A program made the position numbers and the translations under genes. From Oppiella nova (taxonomy: Eukaryota; Arthropoda; Arachnida; Sarcoptiformes; Oppiidae), in assembly GCA_905397405.1 (NCBI GenBank), contig CAJPVJ010000064.1, positions 1-49,382 on the forward strand: a stretch of 49,382 nt of DNA, read 5' to 3'. The notes under the pieces are model-generated. The model made no database searches. It was not told where the DNA came from and saw only the letters and a list, made by a program, of their open reading frames with translations. Below, piece by piece: positions 16,682 to 26,491 of the stretch; position 1 is the stretch's first letter, and each line of letters starts with the position of its first letter.

Positions 16682-18952
16682 ATGGATGATCAATCTTTAA
16701 AACAGCAAGCCCTTTACTATCACGAATTTCCAACACCAGGAAAAATTAGCGTTACGCCAAGTAAGCAACTTGTCAATCAACATGACCTTGCGCTTGCTTA
16801 CTCACCAGGTGTGGCAGCGCCTTGTTTAGAAATTGAAAAAGACCCTTCAAAAGCAGCGCTTTATACTGCTCGTGGCAACTTGGTTGCAGTGGTCAGTAAT
16901 GGTACAGCCGTTTTAGGTCTAGGTAATATTGGTCCATTAGCATCTAAGCCTGTAATGGAAGGCAAAGGCGTATTATTTAAAAAGTTTGCTGGTGTAGACG
17001 TTTTTGATATTGAAATTGCTGAAAATGATCCTGACAAAATTGTGGATATCGTTGCGGCTTTAGAACCGACTTTTGGTGGTATTAACCTCGAAGATATTAA
17101 AGCACCAGAGTGTTTTTATATTGAGCAAAAGCTTCGTGAACGCATGAAAATCCCTGTGTTTCATGATGACCAACACGGTACTTCAATTATCGTAGGTTCA
17201 GCCCTTCTCAATGCTTTGCAACTCAATGGCAAAAAAATTGACGAAATCAAAATTGTTGCTTCAGGTGCAGGTGCTGCGGCACTTTCTTGTTTAGACTTGC
17301 TATGTGCAATTGGTGCTAAAAAAGAAAATATCGTGGTTGCTGACTCTCGCGGTTTATTGACCACTAAACGTGAAGGCTTGGATGAGTCTAAAAAGCGTTA
17401 TGTGCAAGATATTGAGGGTACTCAACTTGCAGATGTGATTGCAGATGCAGATATGTTCCTTGGCCTTTCTGCGGCAGGCATTTTAACCAAAGAAATGGTT
17501 AAAGTTATGGCGGCTGATCCAATCATCTTTGCATTGGCAAACCCAGATCCAGAGATTTTACCTGAACATGCGCATGAAGTACGTCCAGATGTAATCATGG
17601 CTACTGGTCGTTCAGATTATCCGAACCAAGTAAACAACGCGCTTTGCTTCCCTTATATCTTCCGTGGTGCGCTAGATGTTGGCGCTACGACGATTAATGA
17701 AGAAATGAAAATTGCTTGTGTACATGCAATTGCACGTATGGCACATGTTGAAGCGGATGCCGCATCTTATGGTGAAAAATCTGCATCATTTGGTCGTGAT
17801 TACTTAATTCCACGTCCACTTGATCAACGCTTAATTCTTGAAATTGCTCCTGCTGTTGCACAAGCTGCAATGGATTCAGGTGTTGCAAGTCGCCCAATTG
17901 CGGATTTCTCGGCTTATCGTCAACGTCTATCTGAATTTGTTTATAATTCAGCATTGATGATGAAACCAATTTTTGCACAAGCGAAAACTGCGCCTAAACG
18001 TATTGCATATGCTGAAGGTGAAGATCTACGTGTATTGCGTGCGATTCAAATCGCAGTAGATGAAGGTTTGGCACAACCTATTTTGGTCGGTCGTACTGCA
18101 GTCATTGAAGCAAATATCAAAAAATTAGGTTTGCGTCTTGAACACGGTGTAAATATTACCATCGTAGATCAAGAAAAGAATCCTGATTACGATAAGTTTG
18201 CAGATGACTATTACAACTTGATGCAACGTAAAGGTGTAACGCCTGAGTATGCACAACGTGAAACACGTCGTCGTTCTACCTTGATTGCAGCAATGTTGGT
18301 TCGTCATGGTCTTGCAGATGGTATGCTATGCGGTACTTATGCAAGTTATGATATCCATTTAGACTTTGTGAGAAATGTGATTGGTTTAAAAGAAGGTCGT
18401 AATAACTTCTTTACGCTTAATGCATTGATGCTTGAAGATCGTAATATCTTTATGGCTGATACTTATGTAAATACCAACCCTACTGCTGAACAGCTTGCTG
18501 AAATGACTATTTTAGCTGCTGAAGAAGTTCGTCGTTTCGGTATGACGCCAAAAGTTGCATTACTTTCGCATTCTAGCTTTGGTTCAGATCAAAATGATCC
18601 AAGTGCACAAAAAATGCGTAAAGTATTTGAAATCTTGACTGAAATCGCACCTGAATTAGAAGTAGATGGTGAAATGCATGCAGATGCTGCACTTGATGAA
18701 AATATTCGTCATTTTGCATTCCCAAATTCACGCTTCAAAGGTTCAGCGAACTTGTTGATTATGCCAAATCTTGATGCGGCAAATATTTCATTCAACTTGT
18801 TAAAATCAACATCAGGCAATAATGTGACTATTGGTCCTATCTTGCTTGGTGCTGCTAAACCTGTGCATATTTTAACACCTACAGCGACAACACGTCGTTT
18901 AGTTAATATGACAGCTTTAACCGTTGCTGAGATTCAACAAGCTGAAGGCTAA
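16682..18952 (+). CDS. maeB: NADP-dependent malic enzyme with C-terminal phosphotransacetylase-like domain
   Basis: Decarboxylates malate to pyruvate, making NADPH. 756 residues, the length of the MaeB hybrid class. The malic-enzyme half (about 1-425) has [33 protein letters not shown] and the NADP-binding [14 protein letters not shown]. The C-terminal half (about 430-756) is phosphotransacetylase-like ([32 protein letters not shown]); in MaeB it lacks transacetylase activity and mediates acetyl-CoA regulation. The Shine-Dalgarno is weak. It ends before a hairpin that overlaps the cca ribosome-binding site. With icd and sthA it forms a set of NADP(H)-linked genes in this window. Confidence 0.95.
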   Translation: MDDQSLKQQALYYHEFPTPGKISVTPSKQLVNQHDLALAYSPGVAAPCLEIEKDPSKAALYTARGNLVAVVSNGTAVLGLGNIGPLASKPVMEGKGVLFKKFAGVDVFDIEIAENDPDKIVDIVAALEPTFGGINLEDIKAPECFYIEQKLRERMKIPVFHDDQHGTSIIVGSALLNALQLNGKKIDEIKIVASGAGAAALSCLDLLCAIGAKKENIVVADSRGLLTTKREGLDESKKRYVQDIEGTQLADVIADADMFLGLSAAGILTKEMVKVMAADPIIFALANPDPEILPEHAHEVRPDVIMATGRSDYPNQVNNALCFPYIFRGALDVGATTINEEMKIACVHAIARMAHVEADAASYGEKSASFGRDYLIPRPLDQRLILEIAPAVAQAAMDSGVASRPIADFSAYRQRLSEFVYNSALMMKPIFAQAKTAPKRIAYAEGEDLRVLRAIQIAVDEGLAQPILVGRTAVIEANIKKLGLRLEHGVNITIVDQEKNPDYDKFADDYYNLMQRKGVTPEYAQRETRRRSTLIAAMLVRHGLADGMLCGTYASYDIHLDFVRNVIGLKEGRNNFFTLNALMLEDRNIFMADTYVNTNPTAEQLAEMTILAAEEVRRFGMTPKVALLSHSSFGSDQNDPSAQKMRKVFEILTEIAPELEVDGEMHADAALDENIRHFAFPNSRFKGSANLLIMPNLDAANISFNLLKSTSGNNVTIGPILLGAAKPVHILTPTATTRRLVNMTALTVAEIQQAEG

Positions 18953-18980
18953 GCTTGAAGTCAATTTAACATCAATACCG

Positions 18981-19009
18981 CAGAACTTTAGTCAATCACT
19001 CAAGTTCTG
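18981..19009 (+). other. Hairpin downstream of maeB
   Basis: CAGAACTT (18981-18988) pairs with AAGTTCTG (19002-19009) around a 13-nt loop, with no T-run. It lies just before the stronger terminator at 19018-19064 and may help 3' end stability. Confidence 0.4.
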
Positions 19010-19017
19010 TACTTGAG

Positions 19018-19064
19018 AAAACCTCTATTCTGTTGCATGATGGCAGTAAGAATAGAGGTTTTTT
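19018..19064 (+). terminator. maeB terminator that contains the cca Shine-Dalgarno
   Basis: AAAACCTCTATTCT (19018-19031) pairs perfectly with AGAATAGAGGTTTT (19049-19062), 14 bp around a 17-nt loop, with the T-run reaching 19064. The cca ATG begins at 19066. The only good Shine-Dalgarno for cca, GAGG at 19055-19058 with 7-nt spacing, is in the 3' arm, so the hairpin would both end maeB transcripts and block cca translation on read-through RNA. Confidence 0.75.
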
Positions 19065-19065
19065 C

Positions 19066-20307
19066 ATGCAAGTTTATTTAGTAGGCGGTGCCGTTAGAGA
19101 TCATTTACTCGGTCATCCCTATCACGAAAAGGATTATGTTGTTGTTGGCGCTACGCCAGAGCAACTTCTTGCCCAAGGTTATCAACCCGTTGGGAAAGAT
19201 TTCCCTGTGTTTTTACATCCCAAAACAAAAGAAGAATATGCCCTAGCCCGTACTGAGCGTAAATCAGGACACGGTTATCATGGATTTGAGTTTTTTACCG
19301 ATTCAGATGTCACCTTAGAAGAGGATTTAATTCGTCGTGACTTAACCATCAATGCCATTGCGATGGATGAAGCAGGTCAAGTGTATGATCCTTATCATGG
19401 ACAAGATGATTTAGCGCATAAAATCCTACGTCACGTTTCAGACGCTTTTGCAGAAGATCCGTTACGCGTACTGCGTGTGGCTCGTTTTGCTGCTCGTTAT
19501 GCACAATATGGTTTTCGTATTGCCGATGAAACACTTGCATTGATGCGTCAACTGGCTGAATCTGGCGAATTAGAAGCACTGACACCTGAACGTGTTTGGA
19601 AAGAAACCTCTCGTGCTTTAATGGAACGTCATGCGGATGTTTACTTTGAAGTGTTACGTGAGTGTGGTGCATTAGAAGTACTCTTTCCTGAAATAGATGC
19701 CCTGTTTGGCGTTCCACAACGACCTGAATATCATCCTGAGATTGATTGCGGTATTCATACACTGATGTCTTTACAGCAAGCATGTAAAGCCAATTATTCT
19801 TTAGATGTTCGTTTTGCCGTATTGGTACATGACTTGGGCAAAGCTTTAACACCGAAAGATGAATTACCTCGTCATATCATGCATGAAGAACGTGGGATTC
19901 AGCCTGTCACAGATGTATGTGATCGTTTACGTGTGCCTACTCAAACGAAACAGCTTGCTCTAGCAGTATGTAAAGAACATTTAAAATGTCATCAGGCTTT
20001 TACCTTAAAACCAGGCACCTTATGGCGTTTATTACAGCGTTTAGATGTGCTACGTCGTCCTGAGCGTGTTGAAGCTTTTGCACAAGCCTGTGAATGTGAT
20101 GCTAAAGGCCGTTTAGGTTTAGAAAATCGTGAATACCCACAAGCGCATTACCTATTAGATGCAATGAAAACTGTACGCACGATTAAAGCATCGGATTTAC
20201 CCTCAGATATTCAAGGTCCTGATATTGGTGAAATGTTGATTCAAAAACGTATTGAAGCGATTGCTGATTTAAAGCATGAGTTAGGTCATCATCATCATAC
20301 GGTATAA
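19066..20307 (+). CDS. cca: Multifunctional CCA tRNA nucleotidyltransferase
   Basis: Adds or repairs the 3' CCA of tRNAs. 413 residues from ATG 19066, the standard start for this family (MQVYLVGGAVRDHLLG); the frame stays open 11 codons upstream but those codons lie in the hairpin. Class II nucleotidyltransferase motifs: GGAVRDHLLG, EKDYVVVGATPE with the metal-binding acids, RRDLTINAIAMDE, and DPLRVLRVARFAARY. A C-terminal HD domain (LVHDLGKALTPKDELPRHIM) gives the long, phosphohydrolase-bearing form found in gammaproteobacteria. It ends in a poly-His tail (HHHHTV). A strong terminator follows immediately. Confidence 0.95.
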   Translation: MQVYLVGGAVRDHLLGHPYHEKDYVVVGATPEQLLAQGYQPVGKDFPVFLHPKTKEEYALARTERKSGHGYHGFEFFTDSDVTLEEDLIRRDLTINAIAMDEAGQVYDPYHGQDDLAHKILRHVSDAFAEDPLRVLRVARFAARYAQYGFRIADETLALMRQLAESGELEALTPERVWKETSRALMERHADVYFEVLRECGALEVLFPEIDALFGVPQRPEYHPEIDCGIHTLMSLQQACKANYSLDVRFAVLVHDLGKALTPKDELPRHIMHEERGIQPVTDVCDRLRVPTQTKQLALAVCKEHLKCHQAFTLKPGTLWRLLQRLDVLRRPERVEAFAQACECDAKGRLGLENREYPQAHYLLDAMKTVRTIKASDLPSDIQGPDIGEMLIQKRIEAIADLKHELGHHHHTV

Positions 20308-20339
20308 AAAAATGCCTCTCAGTAATGAGAGGCATTTTT
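20308..20339 (+). terminator. Rho-independent terminator of cca
   Basis: AAAAATGCCTCTCA (20308-20321) and TGAGAGGCATTTTT (20326-20339) form a perfect 14-bp stem with loop GTAA, starting right after the stop codon. The A-rich 5' arm means it can also terminate the epmA transcript from the other side. Confidence 0.9.
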
Positions 20340-20435
20340 AGATTTTAGATATCGTATTTTCTTTTAAATAATATCCAATCATTCATTGACCATAGCATGA
20401 ATAAATATCTACCTATGGTCCAAAATGACTTTATA

Positions 20436-21410
20436 TCAAGACACATCCGCAGGAAATGTAATCACCTTTTCCAACTTCATTTGGTTCATCACCACCATTA
20501 ACAAACGATCAATTCCCAAAGCTATACCCGCACATTCCGACATATTCGGTAAAGCAGCGAGCAAATACTCATCGATTGGCATCACATGTAGGCCCAGCTT
20601 TTCACGCTCTGCATTATCTGCTTGAAAACGACTACGCAAAACCTCAGCATCAATCAACTCATCATAGGCATTGGCGAGTTCTAACCCTTCAATATAGAGC
20701 TCAAAACGTGCAGCAACGAACTCACCATCCTCATCCAGTTTGGTCTTTGCCAAAGAGGCCAATTCTGGGGGAAAATCAGTTAAAAATACTGGCGTATCAA
20801 AACCTAAACTTGGCTCAACCATATGAGAAAATAACAAATCAATATAGGCCAAACGATCATCACCCAAATCCAGATTGAGTCCTACACGGTGTGCCGCATC
20901 TTTTAATTGTTGCAATGTTGCTTGCAGTGGATTCAAGTCCAAACGATCGATAAATGCATTCTTATAACTGAGTACGGTTGGTCGAACTTCACCAAAACGT
21001 TCAGCCAAAACCACATTTAATAAATCAGTGACTTCTAGCATCAAATCTTTCAAGCTGAATTGAGGACGATACCATTCCAACATGGTAAATTCACTATTGT
21101 GCTTACGCCCATGTTCATCATCTCGAAAAACTTTACAAATTTGATAAATCGCACCACTACCACTCGCCAATAAACGCTTCATGGCAAACTCTGGTGAAGT
21201 TTGTAAATAATGCGTTTGTTTTTTGCCATGTACATGACGCTGAGCCTGTACAGAAGCCAGATGGACATCGGTTACACCTGCTTGAGACAAGATCGGAGTT
21301 TCAACCTCTAAAACATCACGCTCAATAAAAAATTGGCGAATTTGTCTATAGAGTTTTGCTCGTGCTTTAAGCGCCTGAATATCACATGTTGGTTTAAAAT
21401 CTATGCTCAT
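20436..21410 (-). CDS. epmA: Elongation factor P lysine ligase (EpmA/GenX/PoxA)
   Basis: Class II lysyl-tRNA-synthetase paralogue that attaches beta-lysine to EF-P, helping ribosomes through polyproline stretches. About 324 residues from ATG 21410, matching E. coli EpmA (325); an upstream in-frame start would overlap pdxB further and lacks the GGAGG found 12 nt before this ATG. Class II motifs: IYQICKVFRDDEHGRKHNSEFTMLEWYR spans motif 2, and GIALGIDRLLM is motif 3. There is no N-terminal anticodon-binding domain, as expected. Its start overlaps the pdxB stop (ATGA), so the two are translationally coupled. Confidence 0.93.
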   Translation of the reverse strand: MSIDFKPTCDIQALKARAKLYRQIRQFFIERDVLEVETPILSQAGVTDVHLASVQAQRHVHGKKQTHYLQTSPEFAMKRLLASGSGAIYQICKVFRDDEHGRKHNSEFTMLEWYRPQFSLKDLMLEVTDLLNVVLAERFGEVRPTVLSYKNAFIDRLDLNPLQATLQQLKDAAHRVGLNLDLGDDRLAYIDLLFSHMVEPSLGFDTPVFLTDFPPELASLAKTKLDEDGEFVAARFELYIEGLELANAYDELIDAEVLRSRFQADNAEREKLGLHVMPIDEYLLAALPNMSECAGIALGIDRLLMVVMNQMKLEKVITFPADVS

Positions 21411-22474
21411 GCTTTTGGTCCTCCATGAGCAGCCCATTCACGGCGCAAAGGATAAGTTTTACGAAGGTAATCAAAGGCTTTTTGATCCACCTTGCCGTCC
21501 TTTAAGCAATCTCTTAAATTTTCATCATCTCGCTGAATATTGTAAATTTCAGCTAAGTATTTTTTTAACGTTTGTTTAATGTTATTGCCATAAAAATATT
21601 GTTCACATGCCGGTAATTGTGATTCAAATTTCTTATGTGCGGTATAGGCAAATGTTTTACAAAATGCGTCATAAATCATCTGAGTACCACGTGCTTTACC
21701 TTCCAAACTGTAACCCGCAATATGTGGCGTCACGATTGTAATTAAATCCAGTAGACGTTGTGAAATCTCAGGCTCATGTTCAAAAACATCCAACACCACT
21801 TTACGACGTGTTTTTAAGATATCTGCCATTAATGCTGCTTCTTCAACAACAGCACCACGCGCTGAATTAATTAAAATGGTCTCTGGCTGCATTAGCGCCA
21901 ATGCATTAGCATTGATTAAATGATGTGTTGCAAACGACCCTGTTTGGGTTAAAGGCACATGTATGCTGATCGCATCGGCTTTCTTTAATAAAGCGTCAAA
22001 TTCAACTTGCTGAACATTTTCTCGTTGTACCAAGGGATCATAGCCAATTACATTCCAGCCCAACAACTGAGCCATATATGCTAATCGTGTTCCCACATTG
22101 CCTAGACCAATAATGCCTAAAGTAAACTTTTTCCCTAAATCTAGAAAATCCTGATTGAGATGCAATAAAGCTGTAATCACATATTCTGCAACGGCTTGTG
22201 CATTGCAACCTGCTGCATTTGACCATGCAATTTGATGCTTTTCTAATGCTGAAATATCTAGATGATCTGTACCTATGGTTGCACTACCGACAAATTTTAG
22301 TGCTGTATCTTGGACCAACTGTTCATTGACTTTTGTTATAGAGCGTACCAATAACGCATCTGCATCATTCACATCATGATGAGTCAAATTGCGTCCTGCT
22401 GCTTGATGAATGGTTCCAAATTCTGAAAAGAAATATTCAGTAAATGCTAGATTTTCATCTGCAACAATTTTCAT
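21407..22474 (-). CDS. pdxB: 4-phosphoerythronate dehydrogenase
   Basis: NAD-dependent 2-hydroxyacid dehydrogenase of the DXP-dependent pyridoxal phosphate pathway, oxidising 4-phosphoerythronate. About 355 residues from ATG 22474 (MKIVADENLAFTEYFFSEFG, the usual PdxB start); the frame runs 16 codons further upstream without family similarity. Motifs: the Rossmann GIIGLGNVGTRLAYMA, INSARGAVVEEAAL, DVFEHEPEI and TPHIAGYSLEGKARG with the catalytic Arg/Glu/His set. The C-terminal dimerisation domain is present. The pathway partner pdxJ is also in this window. Coupled to epmA downstream. Confidence 0.94.
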   Translation of the reverse strand: MKIVADENLAFTEYFFSEFGTIHQAAGRNLTHHDVNDADALLVRSITKVNEQLVQDTALKFVGSATIGTDHLDISALEKHQIAWSNAAGCNAQAVAEYVITALLHLNQDFLDLGKKFTLGIIGLGNVGTRLAYMAQLLGWNVIGYDPLVQRENVQQVEFDALLKKADAISIHVPLTQTGSFATHHLINANALALMQPETILINSARGAVVEEAALMADILKTRRKVVLDVFEHEPEISQRLLDLITIVTPHIAGYSLEGKARGTQMIYDAFCKTFAYTAHKKFESQLPACEQYFYGNNIKQTLKKYLAEIYNIQRDDENLRDCLKDGKVDQKAFDYLRKTYPLRREWAAHGGPKA

Positions 22475-22568
22475 AGCGTCATCCACAAGTTTAACTGTCA
22501 CTATGATAAACCTTTGAACCACTTAAGACTATGCAGTTCACACATCAAATCTTTTAAATATGGCATAA

Positions 22569-22598
22569 AAAAACCCGCAAGATGACTTACGGGTTTTT
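22569..22598. terminator. Terminator between pdxB and sthA
   Basis: AAAAACCCG and CGGGTTTTT arms (22569-22577 and 22590-22598) with a partly paired 12-nt middle. On the minus strand, the sthA direction, it ends in a seven-T run, so it mainly serves sthA. Confidence 0.8.
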
Positions 22599-22614
22599 AA
22601 TTCTGAATATTTGT

Positions 22615-24030
22615 TTAGAACAAACGATTCATACCATTCAATGTTGCAACACGATAGGCTTCTGCCATTGTTGGATAGTTAAATGTCGTTTCAACAAAAT
22701 ACTTAATGGTATTGTTTCCACTTTGCATCACTGCCTGTCCAATATGAATAATTTCGGCCGCATTATTGCCGAAACAATGCACACCTAATAACTCTAAGGT
22801 ATCACGATGGAATAACAGTTTAAGTTCACCAACTGTATCCCCTGTAATTTGCGCACGTGCCAAATGACGGAATGATGCTTGTCCAACTTCATATGGAATT
22901 TTTTCAGCAGTTAACTGACTTTCAGTTTTACCAAAGAATGAAATTTCAGGGATGGTATAAATCCCCGTTGGAATGTCTTTCACTGGTTTAACATTTTCTT
23001 CGCCGCTCATATTTGAACCAGCGCAACGACCTTGGTCATATGCTGCAGAAGCAAGGGATGGCCAACCCACAACATCACCTGCTGCATAGATATTTTCAAC
23101 TTCGGTTTGATATTGATCATTTACCGCAAGTTGCCCACGGCTGTTTGGTGTAATACCTACATTTTCAAGACCTAAACCATCGGTATTTCCTGAACGGCCA
23201 TTACACCAAAGAATGGCATCAGCTTTAATTTTTTTACCGCTTTGCAAATACAAGACCACATGATCATCAAACGTTTCTAAATGATCAATTTGCTCATTGT
23301 GACGCATCAACACGCCTTGTTCACGTAAGTGATAAGACAACGCGTCAGCAATTTCATCGTCGAGATAACTGAGCAGCTGATGCTGTGTATTGATCAAGTC
23401 AACTTTATGGTCTAAACCAATAAAGATAGATGCATATTCACAACCAATTACACCCGCGCCATAAATAATAATTTTATGAATTGGGTAATCCAAATCTAAA
23501 ATTTTATCTGAATCAAATACACGCGGATGATTAAAGTCTAAACCTTGTGGGTGATAAGGACGGCTACCTGTGGCAACCACAAGCTGTTTGAAAACTAAAG
23601 TTTCTTTGACACCATCTTCGCTAAAAATAATCACCGTATTTTTATCTTGGATATATGCGCGACCGTGAAATACATCGATATGGTTACGGTCATAAAAACG
23701 TGAATGTGTATCAACTTGCTGTTGAATCACTTTATGCGCATTACGCAAAACTTGCTTCATAGTGAATTGTTTCCAATCCCCTACTTTTTTAAACATTGGA
23801 TCACGTTGGTAACGGATAATACTTGAAACTGTCTGACGTAAAGCCTTACTTGGGATGGTGCCGACATGGGTACAGTTACCACCAAGTTGCTCACGAATAT
23901 CTACAATTGCAACACGCTTACCCGATTTAGCAAGCTTCATTGCCGCGCCTTCACCAGCAGGACCAGAGCCAAGTACGACCGCATCGTATTTCACAAATTT
24001 CCCACTAACGACTTCTTTCTTACGTGGCAT
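22615..24030 (-). CDS. sthA: Soluble pyridine nucleotide transhydrogenase
   Basis: Cytosolic FAD enzyme that moves hydride between NADPH and NAD+, usually draining excess NADPH. 471 residues. Motifs: FAD-binding [31 protein letters not shown], where the second cysteine of the disulfide-reductase pair is a Thr as in SthA; NAD(P)-binding [19 protein letters not shown]; and [26 protein letters not shown] lies before the ATG. The upstream region holds an exact copy of the 18-bp sequence found upstream of icd, pointing to shared control of NADPH production and use. Confidence 0.95.
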   Translation of the reverse strand: MPRKKEVVSGKFVKYDAVVLGSGPAGEGAAMKLAKSGKRVAIVDIREQLGGNCTHVGTIPSKALRQTVSSIIRYQRDPMFKKVGDWKQFTMKQVLRNAHKVIQQQVDTHSRFYDRNHIDVFHGRAYIQDKNTVIIFSEDGVKETLVFKQLVVATGSRPYHPQGLDFNHPRVFDSDKILDLDYPIHKIIIYGAGVIGCEYASIFIGLDHKVDLINTQHQLLSYLDDEIADALSYHLREQGVLMRHNEQIDHLETFDDHVVLYLQSGKKIKADAILWCNGRSGNTDGLGLENVGITPNSRGQLAVNDQYQTEVENIYAAGDVVGWPSLASAAYDQGRCAGSNMSGEENVKPVKDIPTGIYTIPEISFFGKTESQLTAEKIPYEVGQASFRHLARAQITGDTVGELKLLFHRDTLELLGVHCFGNNAAEIIHIGQAVMQSGNNTIKYFVETTFNYPTMAEAYRVATLNGMNRLF

Positions 24031-24124
24031 TCAAAGCTCCTTATAGTAAATTCAGTCTATCTCTTGTCTTATGCGATATTATGACCTAAACCAAAACAAT
24101 TTTCTGTATTTCGCATGCATATAT

Positions 24125-24142
24125 TCTGTGATAACGACATTT
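24125..24142 (-). promoter_or_regulatory. 18-bp motif shared with the icd upstream region (copy 2)
   Basis: The plus strand reads TCTGTGATAACGACATTT, identical to 1233-1250. It lies 95-112 nt before the sthA ATG and about 20 nt upstream of the lipA -35 region, so it could serve sthA, lipA or both. The orientation toward sthA is the same as copy 1 toward icd. The imperfect palindrome TGTGATAACGACA is its core. Confidence 0.5.
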
Positions 24143-24160
24143 AGTATATGAATAGTGTTT

Positions 24161-24191
24161 TTGCCCTATCTTTTTGCATTTCCGCTATAAT
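24161..24191 (+). promoter_or_regulatory. Probable lipA promoter
   Basis: A perfect TATAAT at 24186-24191 with a possible TTGCCC -35 at 24161-24166 (19-bp spacer, longer than ideal). The predicted start of transcription is about 35 nt before the lipA ATG. Confidence 0.55.
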
Positions 24192-24232
24192 GAGCATAAT
24201 CTCCCCCGTAGAAAACAGTGGAAAAGTTGAAT

Positions 24233-25246
24233 ATGTCAGAGAACCGTAAACCAGAACAGGGTGTCAAATTACGTGGCGCGGAAAAAGTTGCTCGTATACC
24301 TGTAAAAGTTATTCCCACGGTTGAAGCACCACGAAAGCCGGACTGGATTCGTGTCAAAATGGCTGCGCCTGATGAAGTTCAACGAATCAAAACCACTTTA
24401 CGTGCACAAAAATTACATACTGTGTGTGAAGAAGCAGCTTGTCCTAACCTTCCAGAATGTTTCGGTGGTGGTACTGCAACCTTTATGATCATGGGTGATA
24501 TTTGTACCCGTCGCTGCCCGTTCTGCGATGTTGCACATGGTCGTCCAAATGCACTTGATCCTGATGAACCTCGTCATATGGCAGAAACCATCGCCAATCT
24601 TGGTTTAAAGTATGCAGTGATTACCTCTGTAGACCGTGATGATCTTTTAGATGGTGGTGCGCAACATTTCGTTGATTGTATTCAAGAAGCACGTCAACTC
24701 AGCCCAAAAACATTATTAGAAATATTGGTTCCTGATTTCCGTGGTCGTATGGATATTGCACTACGGATCATGACTGAATGTCCACCAGATGTATTTAACC
24801 ATAACATCGAAACAGTACCTCGCCTCTATAAAGCGATGCGCCCGGGTTCAGACTATCAACACTCTTTAAACTTGTTAAAAATGTTTAAAGAATACTGCCC
24901 TGATGTGCCAACAAAATGTGGTTTGATGGTGGGTATTGGTGAAACCGAAGAAGAAGTGATTGCCCTGTTAGATGATCTACATGCACACGGTGTTGATTAT
25001 GTGACAATTGGTCAATACTTACAGCCTTCTAAAGAACATGCACCAATTGACCGTTTTGTTACACCAGAAGAATTTGAGCGTTATACTGCACACGGTCACA
25101 AGCTTGGTTTCAGAAATATCTGGGCTGCTCCAATGGTTCGTTCAAGCTATTTTGCAGATCGTCAATATTATGGTGAACCTGTTCCAGTGGTACGCCGTAA
25201 AGTTGATCCTGCGAAAAAAATTGCGGTACAAGCCATCGAAGCTTAA
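24233..25246 (+). CDS. lipA: Lipoyl synthase
   Basis: Radical-SAM enzyme inserting two sulfurs into protein-bound octanoyl groups to make lipoate for 2-oxoacid dehydrogenases and glycine cleavage. 337 residues from ATG 24233 (a GTG 15 nt earlier is possible). Motifs: the auxiliary-cluster [13 protein letters not shown], the radical-SAM [15 protein letters not shown] (CxxxCxxC), [15 protein letters not shown] and the C-terminal RSSYFADRQ carrying the sacrificial-cluster serine ligand. Divergent from sthA. lipB is not adjacent, so octanoyl transfer genes must lie elsewhere. Confidence 0.96.
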   Translation: MSENRKPEQGVKLRGAEKVARIPVKVIPTVEAPRKPDWIRVKMAAPDEVQRIKTTLRAQKLHTVCEEAACPNLPECFGGGTATFMIMGDICTRRCPFCDVAHGRPNALDPDEPRHMAETIANLGLKYAVITSVDRDDLLDGGAQHFVDCIQEARQLSPKTLLEILVPDFRGRMDIALRIMTECPPDVFNHNIETVPRLYKAMRPGSDYQHSLNLLKMFKEYCPDVPTKCGLMVGIGETEEEVIALLDDLHAHGVDYVTIGQYLQPSKEHAPIDRFVTPEEFERYTAHGHKLGFRNIWAAPMVRSSYFADRQYYGEPVPVVRRKVDPAKKIAVQAIEA

Positions 25247-25273
25247 GTCATTGTTCAAAAAAATTAAGCGTCC

Positions 25274-25302
25274 AAAAAGCACTCAATATTGAGTGCTTTT
25301 TT
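25274..25302. terminator. Palindromic terminator after lipA
   Basis: AAAAAGCACTCAAT (25274-25287) followed directly by ATTGAGTGCTTTTT (25288-25301), a perfect 28-nt palindrome with a T-run. It works on both strands and also closes the minus-strand gene at 25320. Confidence 0.9.
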
Positions 25303-25319
25303 ACAGATATTTTTGATCT

Positions 25320-25744
25320 TTAACGACACTTCCCTGTAGTTTTACCTTCAACACTGCTCATACTGCTTTGTAGTTTCGTCAGTGTAGAACATTGTAAGTT
25401 TCCTGAAATCATGGATTTATTTAAACTCAATGTTGACGATACCTGACCTGCAAACACATCCCCCTCAACAGAAGAATTGAGCAACTTTAATACTTTGGCG
25501 GTATTGGCTTGCACATTTCCACTCACTGAAGAGTTATTTAAAATCAAACTCCCACCATTGAGTACATTCACATTTCCCTCAACAGATGTACTATTTAAGG
25601 TACATGTTGCACCTGCTGGAACAGTTAAGTTTGCCACAGCATTATTGCTGATTGTACTTGAACAATTTGCAGCAAATCCAAGTGGAGCTATGCCTAAACC
25701 ACATGCAATTGTGAAGAGCTTTAAGATAAGAAACGCTTTTTCAT
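25320..25744 (-). pseudogene. Small secreted beta-repeat protein with a frameshift in its signal peptide
   Basis: An open frame (to 25637, about 105 residues from a GTG) encodes tandem motifs of the type NSSVEGNV / NSSVSGNV / NSSVEGDV / KSMISGNL about every 20 residues, reminiscent of bactofilin-like or right-handed beta-helix proteins. The same frame continues upstream as a good signal peptide (KLFTIACGLGIAPLGFAANC) but has no start codon. The ATG at 25742-25744, with AAGGG 8 nt upstream, is one base out of phase across an A5 tract (25737-25741) and hits a stop after seven codons. One more A in that tract would restore the reading. It is therefore a recent frameshift, a slippery phase-variable switch, or a sequencing error. 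Family not recognised by name. Confidence 0.6.
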
Positions 25745-25953
25745 TGACATTACCCTTTTGTATTATGAATTTAGAATAAATTTATTGTTGGATGATTTTA
25801 AAATATACAGTTAGAAAGTTTAATGACAAATATGTTGATTTCTTTTAACTGGGAATCATGAATATAAAAATGGATGACGCTTTAGCTTATTTACCTCGTT
25901 TTACTGTTGTTGCAGATTTCGGTTGAAATAAATCATTGCTGATTTATCGACTT

Positions 25954-25989
25954 AGCGACTTTGACTGATTTCAAAATCAGAAAGTCGCT
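25954..25989. other. Hairpin downstream of the 26009-26491 gene
   Basis: AGCGACTTT (25954-25962) pairs with AAAGTCGCT (25981-25989), and CTGATTT (25965-25971) with AAATCAG (25974-25980), with a 2-nt bulge on one side. No T-run follows on either strand, so termination is uncertain. Confidence 0.5.
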
Positions 25990-26008
25990 TAAATTAAAAT
26001 AAATGTCT

Positions 26009-26491
26009 TTATTTTACTTTCTGCTCAAGTTCCTCAACGTAGTCTGCGTAATTCAACATTAAGCCCTTTCCAGTTAGATCCTCAGGGAGTAATTTAGTAC
26101 AAAACCAATTGTCGGTCCAAGTATGATTTTGTGGGAAATATAAGCTTACTAGCTCACCTTTAACTTCTTTTTTGATCTCAGCAATAACCTTCTTTGTTTT
26201 TGCTGTCCCCATTTGTTTACTAAGATATTTGAATATCAGCTGTTGCAATTCCTTCTGGTAACGCCCGTGCTGTTGATACCACTGATCATACAAGTGTTGT
26301 AGTTCTGGCTCTGTCGATGGATCAAATTTCTTACATGAAGCAAGTGTTTTTGGAAACAAGGCTGGTACATCTAGATAAGCCGTATATAGAAACTGTAGTT
26401 TGCCTGTACCGTCTGCACGTGCAACAGATGTCGCCAAGAGTAGAATACAACACAAAAATATACTTGGCATATTGAAAAGAGATTTTTTCAT
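26009..26491 (-). CDS. Hypothetical exported protein, 160 residues
   Basis: Not recognised. Starts MKKSLFNMPSIFLCCILLLA with a signal peptide cleaved near VARA-DGTG. The mature part is about 135 residues, helical and Lys/Glu-rich (KTKKVIAEIKKEVKGELVSL), with two cysteines (in ASCKKFDP and WFCTKLLP) that could form a disulfide in the periplasm. AAGGA lies about 9 nt before the ATG. It is alone on its transcript, with a hairpin after the stop. The function is unknown. Confidence 0.7.
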   Translation of the reverse strand: MKKSLFNMPSIFLCCILLLATSVARADGTGKLQFLYTAYLDVPALFPKTLASCKKFDPSTEPELQHLYDQWYQQHGRYQKELQQLIFKYLSKQMGTAKTKKVIAEIKKEVKGELVSLYFPQNHTWTDNWFCTKLLPEDLTGKGLMLNYADYVEELEQKVK

